From Nocardia wallacei (GTDB lineage: Bacteria > Actinomycetota > Actinomycetes > Mycobacteriales > Mycobacteriaceae), in contig NZ_JARWOP010000387.1 of assembly GCF_029868745.1 (NCBI RefSeq), positions 1 through 58,282 of the forward strand: a DNA stretch of 58,282 nucleotides. The letters are read 5' to 3'. Made by a program: the position numbers and the translations under genes. A model generated the notes under the pieces. The model was not told where the DNA came from, searched no databases, and saw nothing but the letters and a program-made list of their open reading frames with translations. This document shows positions 15,155-25,566 of this stretch, piece by piece (within the stretch, counting starts at the first letter, position 1; every line of letters begins with the position of its first letter).

Positions 15155-17097
15155 ATCGTCGGATCTCCGGAGTCGGTGAGCATGTCCGCGGACCCGGCCC
15201 CGTTGCCGGAGTCGGCGGACGTCCGTCGAGTCGGCGGCGAATTCTTTTCTCCCCCGGGCGAATCGGCGCCCGCCTCGAGTGCGGAGCCGGGCAGAGCCGA
15301 TGCGCCACCGGACTGTGCCGCACCATCGGGGTCGGTCGGCTCCGTCGTCGCGGCGGCATCATCCGCGTGCTGCGCCGCACCGGTTCCCGGCGATTCAGTT
15401 GCCCCCGCGTCGGTGGAGCCCGGTTGTTCCGGTGCGTCCGGCTCCGCACCGGCATCCGAAGCCTCTTGCAGCGCAGCGGCTTCCGCCGTCAGCAGCTTGC
15501 GTTTGGGTGGTTCCAGCGAGAGCGGGCTGACCCCGAGCTTACGGCCTCGGACCAGCGGCAGCGTGAGCCGGAAGCTCGCGCCCTGACCCGGTTCGCCCCA
15601 GGCCTCCAACCGGCCGTCGTGCAGGTTCGCGTCCTCCACGCTGATCGACAGGCCCAGACCGGTGCCACCGGAACGGCGCATACGCGAGGGATCCGAGCGC
15701 CAGAACCGGTTGAACACCAGCTTCTCCTCGCCCGGCCGCAGGCCCACACCCTGGTCGCGGACCACGATGCCGACAGCGTTGGCCTCGACATCGCCGCGCA
15801 TCCGGATCATGACCGGCTTGCCCTCGCTGTGGTCGATGGCATTGGCGAGCAGGTTGCGCAGCACGCGCTCGACGCGCCGCGGGTCCACCTCGGCCACCAG
15901 CGGATCCTCCGGCAGATCCACCACCAGTTCGACGCCGGTCTCCTTGGCCAGATGCCGCACGGTGGAGATGGCCGCCCGCGCGCACATCCGCACGTCCAGC
16001 GACTCCACCTGCAATTCGGCGACGCCCGCATCGTGGCGGCTGATCTCCAGCAGATCGTTGAGCAGGCCCTCGAACCGGTCCAGCTCGGTGACCAGCAGTT
16101 CGGCGCTGCGGGCCAGCGCGGGATCCAGTTCGTCGCTGGAGCCGTGGATCAGGTCGGCGGCCATCCGGACGGTGGTCAGCGGGGTGCGCAGTTCGTGGCT
16201 GACGTCGGAGGTGAACCGGCGTTGCAGATTGCCGAACTCCTCGAGCTGGGTGATCTGGTTGGAAAGGCTCTCGGCCATCTCGTTGAACGACATGGCCAGC
16301 CGGGCCATGTCGTCCTCGCCCCGGACCAGCATCCGCTCCTTGAGCCGGCCGTCGGCGAAACGGCTGGCGATGCGCGCGGCCGAGCGGATCGGCAGCACCA
16401 CCTGCCTGGTCACCAGCGCCGTGATCGCGGCCAGCAGGACCAGGAGCACGAGGCCGCCGATCAGCATGGTGCCGGTCATCAGGTCCCGGCTGCGATGCTC
16501 GTTGGTGAGCGGGAAGATCAGGTAGATCTCGAGCGTCGGGACCTCGAGGCTGGGACTGCCGATGATCAGCGCCGGTCCGCGATAGCGATCCGAATCCGAC
16601 ACCGTCGTGAACTGGTAGCTGACCTGGTTCTGCTGGACGAACCGGCGCAGTTCGGCCGGCACCTCCTGGATCGGGCCCGCCGGAATCTCCTGCTGGCCGT
16701 CACCCACCATCACCAGCGCCGCCTCGTAACTGCCCGCGGCGCCGACCGATTGCGAACTGCTCCCCGAGGTCAGCGCGCGCAGCGCGTCCTGCAGGCGAAT
16801 CGCCTGGCTACTCGAATCGTTCGCGACGGTCAGCTGGGCCTCGACGGTATTGCGCGCCCGGCCCATCTCCTCGAGTCCCGCGTTCTGCTTGGCCTGCAGC
16901 AGCCGGTCGGTGATCTGACTGGTCAGCACGACACCGAGGATCGTGATCACGATCAGCGACAGGGTGAGTGTGGACACCACGACGCGCAACTGCAACGAGC
17001 GCCGCCACACATGGCCCAGTGCTTCTCCGACGGATTTGAACCAGTCCACCAGAGCTGCCAGCAACCGCTGAACGCGGTCTCTGGAGCCATCGATCAC
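15151..17097 (-). CDS. mtrB: Sensor histidine kinase MtrB
   Basis: A 648-residue membrane kinase partnering MtrA, which coordinates cell division, wall turnover and DNA replication. Order: TM1 ~38-60, extracellular domain ~61-207, TM2 ~208-231, HAMP ~232-285, HisKA with H301 (FTSDVSHELRTPL), HATPase with N-box and GTGLGLSIS. The last ~100 residues are a low-complexity Ala/Glu/Asp/Pro/Ser tail, typical of this group but poorly conserved. GTG 17097 overlaps the mtrA stop (GTGA). mtrA, mtrB and lpqB form a tight operon. Confidence 0.97.
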   Translation of the reverse strand: MIDGSRDRVQRLLAALVDWFKSVGEALGHVWRRSLQLRVVVSTLTLSLIVITILGVVLTSQITDRLLQAKQNAGLEEMGRARNTVEAQLTVANDSSSQAIRLQDALRALTSGSSSQSVGAAGSYEAALVMVGDGQQEIPAGPIQEVPAELRRFVQQNQVSYQFTTVSDSDRYRGPALIIGSPSLEVPTLEIYLIFPLTNEHRSRDLMTGTMLIGGLVLLVLLAAITALVTRQVVLPIRSAARIASRFADGRLKERMLVRGEDDMARLAMSFNEMAESLSNQITQLEEFGNLQRRFTSDVSHELRTPLTTVRMAADLIHGSSDELDPALARSAELLVTELDRFEGLLNDLLEISRHDAGVAELQVESLDVRMCARAAISTVRHLAKETGVELVVDLPEDPLVAEVDPRRVERVLRNLLANAIDHSEGKPVMIRMRGDVEANAVGIVVRDQGVGLRPGEEKLVFNRFWRSDPSRMRRSGGTGLGLSISVEDANLHDGRLEAWGEPGQGASFRLTLPLVRGRKLGVSPLSLEPPKRKLLTAEAAALQEASDAGAEPDAPEQPGSTDAGATESPGTGAAQHADDAAATTEPTDPDGAAQSGGASALPGSALEAGADSPGGEKNSPPTRRTSADSGNGAGSADMLTDSGDPTI

Positions 17098-17771
17098 GGT
17101 GGTCCGGCCTTGTAGCCGACACCCCGCACGGTCAGCACGATCTCGGGATTCTCCGGGTCCTTCTCGACCTTGGCGCGCAGCCGCTGCACATGCACGTTGA
17201 CCAGGCGGGTGTCGGCGGCGTGCCGGTAGCCCCAGACCTGTTCGAGCAGCACCTCACGGGTGAAGACCTGACGTGGTTTGCGAGCCAGGGCCACCAGCAG
17301 ATCGAACTCCAGCGGGGTCAGCGAGATCTGCTGACCGCTCCGGGTGACCTTGTGGGCCGGCACGTCGATGACGATGTCCGCGATCGACAGCAGCTCCGCC
17401 GGCTCCTCCTCGGTGCGGCGCAGGCGAGCCCGCACCCGAGCGACGAGTTCCTTCGGCTTGAACGGCTTGACGATGTAATCGTCGGCCCCCGATTCCAGGC
17501 CCAGCACGACGTCGACCGTGTCGGTTTTCGCCGTCAGCATCACGATCGGCACGCCGGAATCGGCGCGCAGCACGCGGCATACGTCGATGCCGTTCATGCC
17601 GGGCAGCATCAGATCGAGCAGCACCAGGTCGGGGCGTAGCTCCCGGACCGCGGTGAGCGCCTGGGTGCCGTCGCCGACGACGTGAGGGTCGAAACCCTCG
17701 CCGCGCAAGACGATCGTGAGCATCTCCGCGAGCGCCATATCGTCGTCGACGACCAGAATCTTCGGCTTCAT
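17094..17771 (-). CDS. mtrA: Response regulator MtrA
   Basis: A 225-residue OmpR/PhoB-type regulator: receiver with acidic pocket D9-D10, phospho-acceptor D53 (LVLLDLMLPGMNG) and K in IVKPFKPKE, then a winged-helix DNA-binding domain (LTPLEFDLLVALARKPRQVFTREVLLEQVWGY). Nearly identical in wording to the mycobacterial essential regulator. ATG 17771 is used because it starts directly before the receiver (MKPKILVVDDDMALAEM); an in-frame extension upstream is unlikely to be translated. tmk ends 78 bases upstream on the same strand. Confidence 0.97.
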   Translation of the reverse strand: MKPKILVVDDDMALAEMLTIVLRGEGFDPHVVGDGTQALTAVRELRPDLVLLDLMLPGMNGIDVCRVLRADSGVPIVMLTAKTDTVDVVLGLESGADDYIVKPFKPKELVARVRARLRRTEEEPAELLSIADIVIDVPAHKVTRSGQQISLTPLEFDLLVALARKPRQVFTREVLLEQVWGYRHAADTRLVNVHVQRLRAKVEKDPENPEIVLTVRGVGYKAGPP

Positions 17772-17849
17772 AACTACTATGTTGTCATCTCTCCGGCTCG
17801 GAACGGGCAACCACGCCAACACTGGTACATTACCGACGCACATCCAACC

Positions 17850-18497
17850 CTATCGGGCAACCTTTTCCGAGAGGCGCGCGGCGAGTGTTGCCGGATCGTC
17901 ATGCGGCGCATGGACCCACCAGGGTCCGTGCCAATGCGATTCGGCCAGCACACGATAAACCGCCGCCGTACGTTCCTGCAGCCTTTTGTCGCGTTCGTAC
18001 GCATCCAGGTCGCGGGTGCGGTCGAGTTCGCCACGGCGGCGGGCACGTTCGGCGGCCACTTCGATCGGCACGTCCAGCAGTACCTGTACATCGGGTACCG
18101 GCAATTCGAACCGGCCGAATTCCAATTCCGCCACCCACGAAGCGATTTCACCGTCGGCGGACTGACCGGTCCGCGCGGCATTGTAGGCGGCATTGGACGC
18201 GACATAGCGATCGAGCAGCACGATGTCGTTGTCGGCCAACAACTTCGACAGCTCGTCCCGGGCGTCGGCGCGATCGAGCGCGAACAACAGCGCCATCGCG
18301 TTGACCGAGGCGGCCACGTCCCCGTGCCGCCCGCGCAGCGCCTCGGCCGCGAGATCGGCATGCACCGACCGCCCGTAGCGCGGGAACGCGAGGGTGCCCA
18401 CCCGCACCCCCCGCTCCCGCAGCCCACCGGCGACCGCCTCGATCAACGTGCGCTTACCGGCCCCATCGAGGCCTTCCACCGCAACCAACGCACCCAT
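17850..18497 (-). CDS. tmk: Thymidylate kinase
   Basis: A 215-residue dTMP kinase, converting dTMP to dTDP with ATP. P-loop E-G-L-D-G-A-G-K-R-T at residues 8-17, DRY motif (VLLDRYVASNAAYNAA) and a LID-type segment with RRRGELDRTRDLDAYERD. The wording is the Mycobacteriales type, which lacks the classical arginine arrangement of E. coli enzymes. It sits between sahH and mtrA, the usual order in this order of bacteria. A large stem-loop element fills the 210 bases between it and sahH. Confidence 0.94.
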   Translation of the reverse strand: MGALVAVEGLDGAGKRTLIEAVAGGLRERGVRVGTLAFPRYGRSVHADLAAEALRGRHGDVAASVNAMALLFALDRADARDELSKLLADNDIVLLDRYVASNAAYNAARTGQSADGEIASWVAELEFGRFELPVPDVQVLLDVPIEVAAERARRRGELDRTRDLDAYERDKRLQERTAAVYRVLAESHWHGPWWVHAPHDDPATLAARLSEKVAR

Positions 18498-18707
18498 GCG
18501 TTGCAGGTTAGACCCTCACAACCATCAACCTCACCCGGGTGCTGAACCGATCCGGGTTCACCTCGCCCAACTCGCACACCCCCAAGGTTCGCGGCCCGTC
18601 TCGCGGCTGGGACGCGTGGCGGGTGCGAGGAACGAGTACCCGACACGGGGCCCAGCCGCGAGACTCAGGGGCCGCGAACACGCCGAAGCGAAGCGAAGGC
18701 CAAAAAT
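18498..18707. repeat. Large imperfect inverted repeat between tmk and sahH
   Basis: Arms 18587-18611 and 18651-18679 pair over 25 bp (11 + 14) with one four-base bulge, and the 39-base loop has an inner CGGGT/ACCCG stem. The 3' end carries GGGCCGCGAACACGCCG (18669-18685), which recurs exactly at 3703-3719, and runs on into AAGCGAAGCGAAGG. It may serve as sahH terminator, but the repeat elsewhere suggests a dispersed mobile or REP-like element. No open frame of interest is seen. Confidence 0.6.
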
Positions 18708-20183
<1,476 letters not shown>

Positions 20184-20231
20184 CTGCCTCTCCTGGTCGG
20201 CGTGTACTCAGGAAAGGCTAGCCGCTTCCAT

Positions 20232-20246
20232 GCGTACGCGATACGC
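20232..20246. promoter_or_regulatory. Small palindrome upstream of sahH
   Basis: GCGTACGCGATACGC has arms GCGTA/TACGC around five bases, between the alkB stop and the sahH start. Could be an operator or the tail structure of alkB mRNA; evidence is only the symmetry. Confidence 0.35.
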
Positions 20247-20284
20247 AAGGGAGTCGGGGAGCGCCCGCGGCAGGGGTAGCGCCC

Positions 20285-21448
20285 CTATGCGGGAGCGGCC
20301 GAACCGTAGACCGCCAGGATCCGGCCCCGTTTGCGCGGTGAGATGTTGGCGCGCATGATGTCGCCGCGGTAGTGGGCGAGCACGCGCGGATCCATCACGC
20401 GGCGCCACAGCGGCGGGATGGCCGCGAGCAGGATCATCGAGGCGTAGCCGGCCGGAAGTTGCGGCGCCTCTTGCGAACTGCGCAGCGTCTGGTACCGGCG
20501 GCCGGGGTTGGCGTGGTGGTCGCTGTGCCGCTGCAGATGGAACAGGAAGATGTTGGTCACCAGGCGGTCGGAGTTCCAGCTGTCGGCGGGTGAGCAGCGC
20601 GCCCACATGCCGTTCGGCCGCTTGCTCCGCATCAGCCCGTAGTGCTCGACATAGTTCACCGTCTCCAGCAGTCCGGCCGCCAGCACCGCCTGCAGCAGCA
20701 GGTACGGCAGCATCTTCGGGCCGAACGCGAGCAGCAGCGCACCGTAGAGCATGACCGTCATCGACCACGCCTGCAGGATGTTGTTGTGCACGCTCCACCA
20801 GCCCAGGTTCCGGCGCCGCAGCCGCTCGTGCTCGAGCCGGATACCGGAGCGGAAACCGCCGATCACACTGCGGGGCAAGAACTCCCACAGAGACTCGCCC
20901 AACCGGCCACTGGCCGGATCCTCCGGCGTCGCGACCCGCGCGTGGTGGCCCTTGTTGTGCTCGACATAGAAGTGCCCGTACCCGGACTGCGCCAGTGCGA
21001 CTTTCGCCAGCCACCGCTCCAGGTGCTCGACCCGGTGCCCGAGTTCGTGCGCGGCGTTGATGCCGATGCCGCTCATGAAGCCCAGGGTCGCGGCCAGGCC
21101 GAGCTTGTCGACGACGCGCAGCCCGTCGTCGGCCCACAGGTAAGAGGCCACGAACAGGCCGATCAGCTGGATGGGCAGGAACAGATAGGTGCACCACCGG
21201 TAGTACCGGTCGTTGGACAGCCGTTCGTAGTCCTCGTCGTGCGGGTTGTTCCCGTCCTCGCCCACCACCCAGTCCAGCACCGGAATGACGATCAGCACGA
21301 CGATCGGCCCGAGCCACCAGAACACGGGGTACCCGGTGTGCAATACCAGTTGCGAAGGCAATAACGCGCAGCTGGGAGCCACCAAGCCGAGCACCCACAG
21401 ATACCGCTTCGGATCAGGCGAACCCGAGCGTTTGCCGACCGTTTGCAC
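20285..21448 (-). CDS. alkB: Alkane 1-monooxygenase AlkB-like
   Basis: A 387-residue integral-membrane di-iron hydroxylase that oxidises medium-chain alkanes to 1-alkanols. Several TM segments and all His motifs are visible: HELGHR, EHNKGHHARVATPEDPAS, LQRHSDHHANPGRRYQTLR and the NYVEHYG signature. GTG 21448 is the start. The enzyme needs rubredoxin and rubredoxin reductase; in Mycobacterium and Rhodococcus these follow directly, with a TetR gene, before sahH. Here only 101 bases separate alkB from sahH, so those genes are missing or elsewhere. Upstream, TACTGTTACA (21508-21517) and CACCGTTACA (21542-21551) may be regulator sites. Confidence 0.93.
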   Translation of the reverse strand: MQTVGKRSGSPDPKRYLWVLGLVAPSCALLPSQLVLHTGYPVFWWLGPIVVLIVIPVLDWVVGEDGNNPHDEDYERLSNDRYYRWCTYLFLPIQLIGLFVASYLWADDGLRVVDKLGLAATLGFMSGIGINAAHELGHRVEHLERWLAKVALAQSGYGHFYVEHNKGHHARVATPEDPASGRLGESLWEFLPRSVIGGFRSGIRLEHERLRRRNLGWWSVHNNILQAWSMTVMLYGALLLAFGPKMLPYLLLQAVLAAGLLETVNYVEHYGLMRSKRPNGMWARCSPADSWNSDRLVTNIFLFHLQRHSDHHANPGRRYQTLRSSQEAPQLPAGYASMILLAAIPPLWRRVMDPRVLAHYRGDIMRANISPRKRGRILAVYGSAAPA

Positions 21449-21768
21449 TTTCGCCCCGCTAAAGAAGACCCTGGAACTGTTGCTTGTAGATATGTACGCC
21501 CATCTCTACTGTTACACCTCACCAAAGCCGGGAAGGGTGACCACCGTTACATACCTCGCAGTACTTTCTTAAGTCTTCACTCAGGTGATATCCGACACCG
21601 CACACCGCAGGCAAACACCGGAGGTGCTCGCACACCTCATGCCGCGACTCGCGCGTCGCCGACTGCTCTCGACAGCCGGAAACCTTGCCAGCCGACGGCG
21701 AGATTCCACAATAGGGGTGTGAAGTGATTGTTATATAACACAAGATGTTTCGAGCACAGCGGCCCTAG
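21449..21768. promoter_or_regulatory. AT-richer 320-base intergenic region before alkB
   Basis: No gene is supported here. It is noticeably less GC-rich than its surroundings. It holds the two YACYGTTACA copies 34 bases apart near alkB, a GAGGTG-N6-CACCTC hairpin (21621-21638), and the AT-only-centred palindrome TGTTATATAACA at 21729-21740 close to the response-regulator stop. The alkB promoter must lie here. Confidence 0.6.
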
Positions 21769-22464
21769 TCAGCGCCGCCACACATAGCGCACCTGCGGAC
21801 GTCCCGCCCGACCGTAGTCGCTGCGCCGGTCCACCACCCCGTCCTCGGCCAGCCGTTCCAGGTAGCGCCAGGCGGTGACCCGCGAAACCCCTACCGCGCG
21901 GCCTGTTTCCGTGGCAGACAGGCCGTCGCTCGCCGCGCGGACCGCCCGCGACACCTCCTCCAGGGTGTGCGGCGCGATGCCCTTGGGCGCCGTGGTCTTC
22001 GGGTCGGCGGTGCGCAGGGCGCTGAACGCCCGGTCGATATCGTGCTGGGTGACGGTGGACGCGCCGGCCGTCAGGGCCGCGCGATACTCCAGATAGCGAT
22101 CGAGCTTCTCCCGGAACGCCGCGAATGTGAACGGCTTCAACAGATACAGCGCGACGCCGTGCGCGACGGCGGAACGAACCATCTCCAGATCGCGGGCCGA
22201 GGTGATCGCGATGACGTCGGGCCGCGGGCGCAGCCGGGCCAGCGCCGCGGCCACCTCCAGGCCGCCGATGTCGGGCAGGCCGATGTCCAGCAGCACCAAT
22301 TCGATCGGCGCGTCCGACTCGGCCGCCCGGGACGCCGTGCGCAGGGCGTCGCGGCCGGTACCGGCGACCGCCGCGACCGTGAACCCCGTCATCCGCTCCA
22401 GATACGCACGGTGGGCGGCGGCGATCTGCGACTCGTCCTCCACGATCAGCACCCGGACGGTCAT
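21769..22464 (-). CDS. Response regulator, CitB/DcuR type
   Basis: A 231-residue regulator: receiver with D9/D10-equivalents E9-D10, phospho-acceptor D60 (LVLLDIGLPDIGGLEV), K in LLKPFTF, then a linker and C-terminal helix-turn-helix (LSATETGRAVGVSRVTAWRYLERLAEDGVV) characteristic of the CitB/DcuR/DctR group that controls C4-dicarboxylate or citrate uptake. Its ATG overlaps the kinase stop (ATGA). The divergent dctA gene is the likely target. Direct repeats ACGAAAT in the intergenic region are candidate binding sites. Confidence 0.92.
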   Translation of the reverse strand: MTVRVLIVEDESQIAAAHRAYLERMTGFTVAAVAGTGRDALRTASRAAESDAPIELVLLDIGLPDIGGLEVAAALARLRPRPDVIAITSARDLEMVRSAVAHGVALYLLKPFTFAAFREKLDRYLEYRAALTAGASTVTQHDIDRAFSALRTADPKTTAPKGIAPHTLEEVSRAVRAASDGLSATETGRAVGVSRVTAWRYLERLAEDGVVDRRSDYGRAGRPQVRYVWRR

Positions 22465-24011
22465 CGCGGAATCCGCACCACGACAGCCGATTCGGCGGAC
22501 CGCTCGGCGCGCAGGGCGCCGCCGTGCCGCGCCACCAACCGCCGCACCAACGCCAGACCGAGGCCCTGGTGATCGGTCTTGGTCGAATAGCCCCGCTCCA
22601 TGGCTCGGGCGAACACCTCCTCGGACATGCCCGGCCCGCTGTCCGCGATCCGGAGATAGAGCCCGGTCTCCTCGTGCCGCACGGTCACCTCCACCCAGGC
22701 GTCGGGGGTCTGCGCGACCGCGTCGAGGGCATTGTCGACCAGATTGCCCACCAGGGTCACCATTTCCTGCGCGGTCAGCGGGGCCGCGGTATCCAGCACC
22801 GTATCGTCCGCGACGGTCAGCTCCACACCGCGCTCGATCGCCTGGTCGACCTTACCGAGCAGCAGCGCCACCAGGGCCGGTTCCCGGACCGCGCCGGTCA
22901 GCCGGTCGATCAGGGCCTGCGACAAGCGCAGCTCGGCCGTGGCGAACTCCACGGCCTCCCGATAGCGGCCCAGCTCGACCATGGTGACGACGGTGTGCAG
23001 CCGGTTGGCGGCCTCGTGCGCCTGCGAGCGCAGCGAGTCCGCCAGTCCCCGAACCGAATCCAATTCCCCCATCATGTCGCGCAGCTCGGTGTGGTCGCGC
23101 ACGGTGAGCACCGTGCCCAGCGGCCGGCCCGACCAGCGCACGACGTCCTGGTTCACCACCAGCACGCGCTCGGCGGTCACGTGCATCTCGTCGCGCACCA
23201 CCTGGAGATCCATGCGGCGCAACGAGATCGGCAGATCGGTGCGGCGGACCGGTCCGTCCGGCAACTCCAGCAGCAGCCGCGCCTGATCGTTGACGACCGC
23301 GGCGGTCTCCGCGTCCCGATCGAACACCACCAGCCCCTCGTGGATCGAGTGCAGCACGGCGTCGTGATGCTCGTAGAGGCTGCGCAGTTCGCCCGGTGCG
23401 AGACCGTGGGTCTGGCGCAGCAGTCGCCGCCGCAGCAGCAGCGAGCCGAGCACCGCCAGCAGCAGGCCCGAGCCCGCGGCGCCGAGGATCAACGGCAACT
23501 GCTGCCGCACCTGATCGCCGATGCGCGCCCGCGTCACGCCCGCCGAGACCAAGGCGACGATGCGGCCGTCGGCGTGCACCGGAGTCACCACGCGGATGGA
23601 CGGGCCGAGTGAGCCGGTGTAGATCTCGGTGAACGTCTGTCCCGCCAGCGCGCGATCTATGTTGCCGCTGAACGGCTTTCCGATCCGGTCCGGTTCGGTA
23701 TGGGTGTAGCGGGTGCGGTCGAGCGCCATCACGACGATGAAATCCACGCCGGTCTCGCGGCGGATCCGCTCGGTCACCGGTTGCAGCCGCGCGGTCGGGT
23801 CCGGATCGTCCACCGCGGCCGCGGTCGAGGGCGCCTGCGCGAGGGCCACCGCGATGCCGGTGACCCGCCGTGCCGTCGCCTCGTCCTGGTCGCGGCGCAG
23901 CTCCCACACGGTCAGCGCCACCCCGACCGCGACGACGGCCACCAGGACGACCAGCTGCACGAGGAAAACCTGGCCCGCCAGCGTCATCCCGCGCGGATCG
24001 CGACGTTTCAC
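22461..24011 (-). CDS. Sensor histidine kinase, CitA/DcuS type
   Basis: A 516-residue membrane kinase. TM1 about residues 12-34, a periplasmic-type PAS/Cache domain with the ligand-site wording FIVVMALDRTRYTHTEPDRIGKPFSG, TM2 about 175-195, a cytoplasmic PAS, the SQAHEAANRLHTVVTM phospho-acceptor region, and an HATPase domain with NLVDNALDAV and GLGLALVRRL. This architecture senses extracellular di- or tricarboxylates. GTG 24011 is selected for its GGGAGG five bases upstream; the long open frame further upstream is antisense to dctA and not part of the protein. Coupled to the response-regulator gene. Confidence 0.93.
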   Translation of the reverse strand: MKRRDPRGMTLAGQVFLVQLVVLVAVVAVGVALTVWELRRDQDEATARRVTGIAVALAQAPSTAAAVDDPDPTARLQPVTERIRRETGVDFIVVMALDRTRYTHTEPDRIGKPFSGNIDRALAGQTFTEIYTGSLGPSIRVVTPVHADGRIVALVSAGVTRARIGDQVRQQLPLILGAAGSGLLLAVLGSLLLRRRLLRQTHGLAPGELRSLYEHHDAVLHSIHEGLVVFDRDAETAAVVNDQARLLLELPDGPVRRTDLPISLRRMDLQVVRDEMHVTAERVLVVNQDVVRWSGRPLGTVLTVRDHTELRDMMGELDSVRGLADSLRSQAHEAANRLHTVVTMVELGRYREAVEFATAELRLSQALIDRLTGAVREPALVALLLGKVDQAIERGVELTVADDTVLDTAAPLTAQEMVTLVGNLVDNALDAVAQTPDAWVEVTVRHEETGLYLRIADSGPGMSEEVFARAMERGYSTKTDHQGLGLALVRRLVARHGGALRAERSAESAVVVRIPR

Positions 24012-24027
24012 CAGCACCTCCCGGTGA

Positions 24028-24043
24028 ACGAAATGTACGAAAT
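24028..24043. promoter_or_regulatory. ACGAAAT direct repeats in the kinase-dctA divergent region
   Basis: Two copies of ACGAAAT (24028-24034, 24037-24043) with a nine-base period, 17 bases upstream of the kinase start in a 174-base divergent region. Tandem heptads with near-helical spacing are the usual form of CitB-type regulator sites; assignment is inferred. Confidence 0.4.
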
Positions 24044-24185
24044 AGTGACCTCGATCACGGTAGCCGCCACCATTGTCGACAGGACGCGTAGCCCGGCTCA
24101 CCAGCGCAGCGCGCGTCCGGCCCGGGAAGCGGCGACCCCGCGCGGGCGACCGAGGGACACCGCAGTACCGGAGGAAACACAACCC

Positions 24186-25538
24186 ATGTCGGAACAGACG
24201 ACGCCGTCGCGACGACGCGACCGGACCCACTGGCTCTACCTCGCCGTCATCGTGGCGGTGGTGGCCGGCGTATTCGTCGGCTGGCTGGCGCCCGGGTTCG
24301 GCAAGTCGGTCGGCGAGCTGGGCACCATGTTCGTCAACCTGATCAAGATGATGATCTCGCCGGTCATCTTCTGCACCATCGTGCTCGGCATCGGCTCGGT
24401 GCGCGCCGCCTCGCGAGTGGGCAAGGTCGGCGGACTGGCGATCGGCTACTTCCTGGTCATGTCGACCATCGCGCTGGCGATCGGACTGGTGGTCGGCAAT
24501 CTGCTGGAACCGGGCAGCGGGCTGAACATCGCGAGTCACGCGACGGATGCCGCCAAGTACGTGAAGCAGGCCGAGGGCGCGGGCGGCACGTGGCAGTTCC
24601 TGGAGAGCATCATCCCGACCTCGCTGCTGTCCGCGCTGACGGCGGGCAGCGTGCTGCAGACGCTGTTCGTGGCGCTGCTGGTCGGCTTCGGCATCCAGGC
24701 CATGGGCCGCACCGGTGAGCCGATCCTGCGCGCGGTCGGGCTGATTCAGAAATTGGTGTTCCGGATCCTGACGATGATCCTGTGGCTGGCGCCGATCGGC
24801 GCGTTCGGCGCGATCGCCAATGTGGTGGCGTCGACGGGGCTGGCGGCGGTGCAGCAGCTGGCGCTGCTGATGGTCGCGTTCTACCTGACCTGCGTGGTGT
24901 TCGTGTTCGGCGTGCTGGGCGTGTTGATGAGGGCCACGTCCGGCGTGTCGATCTTCAAGCTGGTCCGGTATCTGGCGCGGGAGTATCTGCTCATCGTGTC
25001 CACCTCGTCGTCGGAGTCGGCGCTGCCGCGGCTGATCGCGAAGATGGAGCATCTGGGGGTGGAGCGGAGCACCGTCGGCATCGTGGTGCCGACCGGCTAC
25101 TCCTTCAATCTCGACGGCACGGCGATCTACCTGACGATGGCGACGCTGTTCATCGCCGACGCGATGGGCAAGCCGCTGTCCTGGGCCGAGCAGTTGGGCC
25201 TGCTGTTGTTCATGATCGTGGCGTCCAAGGGCGCGGCGGGCGTGACCGGCGCGGGCCTGGCGACCCTGGCCGGCGGGTTGCAGAGCCACCGGCCCGAACT
25301 GCTGGACGGCGTCGGGCTGATCGTCGGCATCGACCGGTTCATGTCCGAGGCCCGGGCCGTCACCAACTTCTCGGGCAACGCCGTCGCCACCGTGCTCATC
25401 GGCACCTGGACCAAGACCATCGACGCCGAGCGGGTGCGCTCGGTGCTGGACCGCGAGGTGCCGTTCGACGAGACCAGCATGGTCGACGACGACACCGCGG
25501 ACACGCCACAACAACACAGAGACCTGGTCCCGGCCTAA
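24186..25538 (+). CDS. dctA: C4-dicarboxylate:cation symporter DctA
   Basis: A 450-residue secondary transporter of the DAACS family, taking up succinate, fumarate and malate with protons or sodium. About eight TM segments plus the re-entrant loops; signature serine-rich hairpin STSSSESALPRL and TGYSFNLDGTAIYLTMATLFIADA and GVGLIVGIDRFMSEARAVTNFSGN. ATG 24186 with GGAGG eleven bases upstream. Divergent from the CitA/CitB-type pair, which probably activates it on sensing dicarboxylate. Ends at a large stem-loop shared with the convergent NUDIX gene. Confidence 0.95.
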   Translation: MSEQTTPSRRRDRTHWLYLAVIVAVVAGVFVGWLAPGFGKSVGELGTMFVNLIKMMISPVIFCTIVLGIGSVRAASRVGKVGGLAIGYFLVMSTIALAIGLVVGNLLEPGSGLNIASHATDAAKYVKQAEGAGGTWQFLESIIPTSLLSALTAGSVLQTLFVALLVGFGIQAMGRTGEPILRAVGLIQKLVFRILTMILWLAPIGAFGAIANVVASTGLAAVQQLALLMVAFYLTCVVFVFGVLGVLMRATSGVSIFKLVRYLAREYLLIVSTSSSESALPRLIAKMEHLGVERSTVGIVVPTGYSFNLDGTAIYLTMATLFIADAMGKPLSWAEQLGLLLFMIVASKGAAGVTGAGLATLAGGLQSHRPELLDGVGLIVGIDRFMSEARAVTNFSGNAVATVLIGTWTKTIDAERVRSVLDREVPFDETSMVDDDTADTPQQHRDLVPA

Positions 25539-25566
25539 CCCGCCTTGTTCCCGGGCCGGGACCAGC

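Noticed and set aside
15115..17115. Very long plus-strand open frame opposite mtrB and mtrA
   Set aside because: His/Gln/Arg-rich antisense translation typical of GC-rich shadow frames; mtrB and mtrA on the other strand are unmistakable.
20184..20284. SAH riboswitch upstream of sahH
   Set aside because: The conserved core of the SAH riboswitch was not found; only a small hairpin is present.
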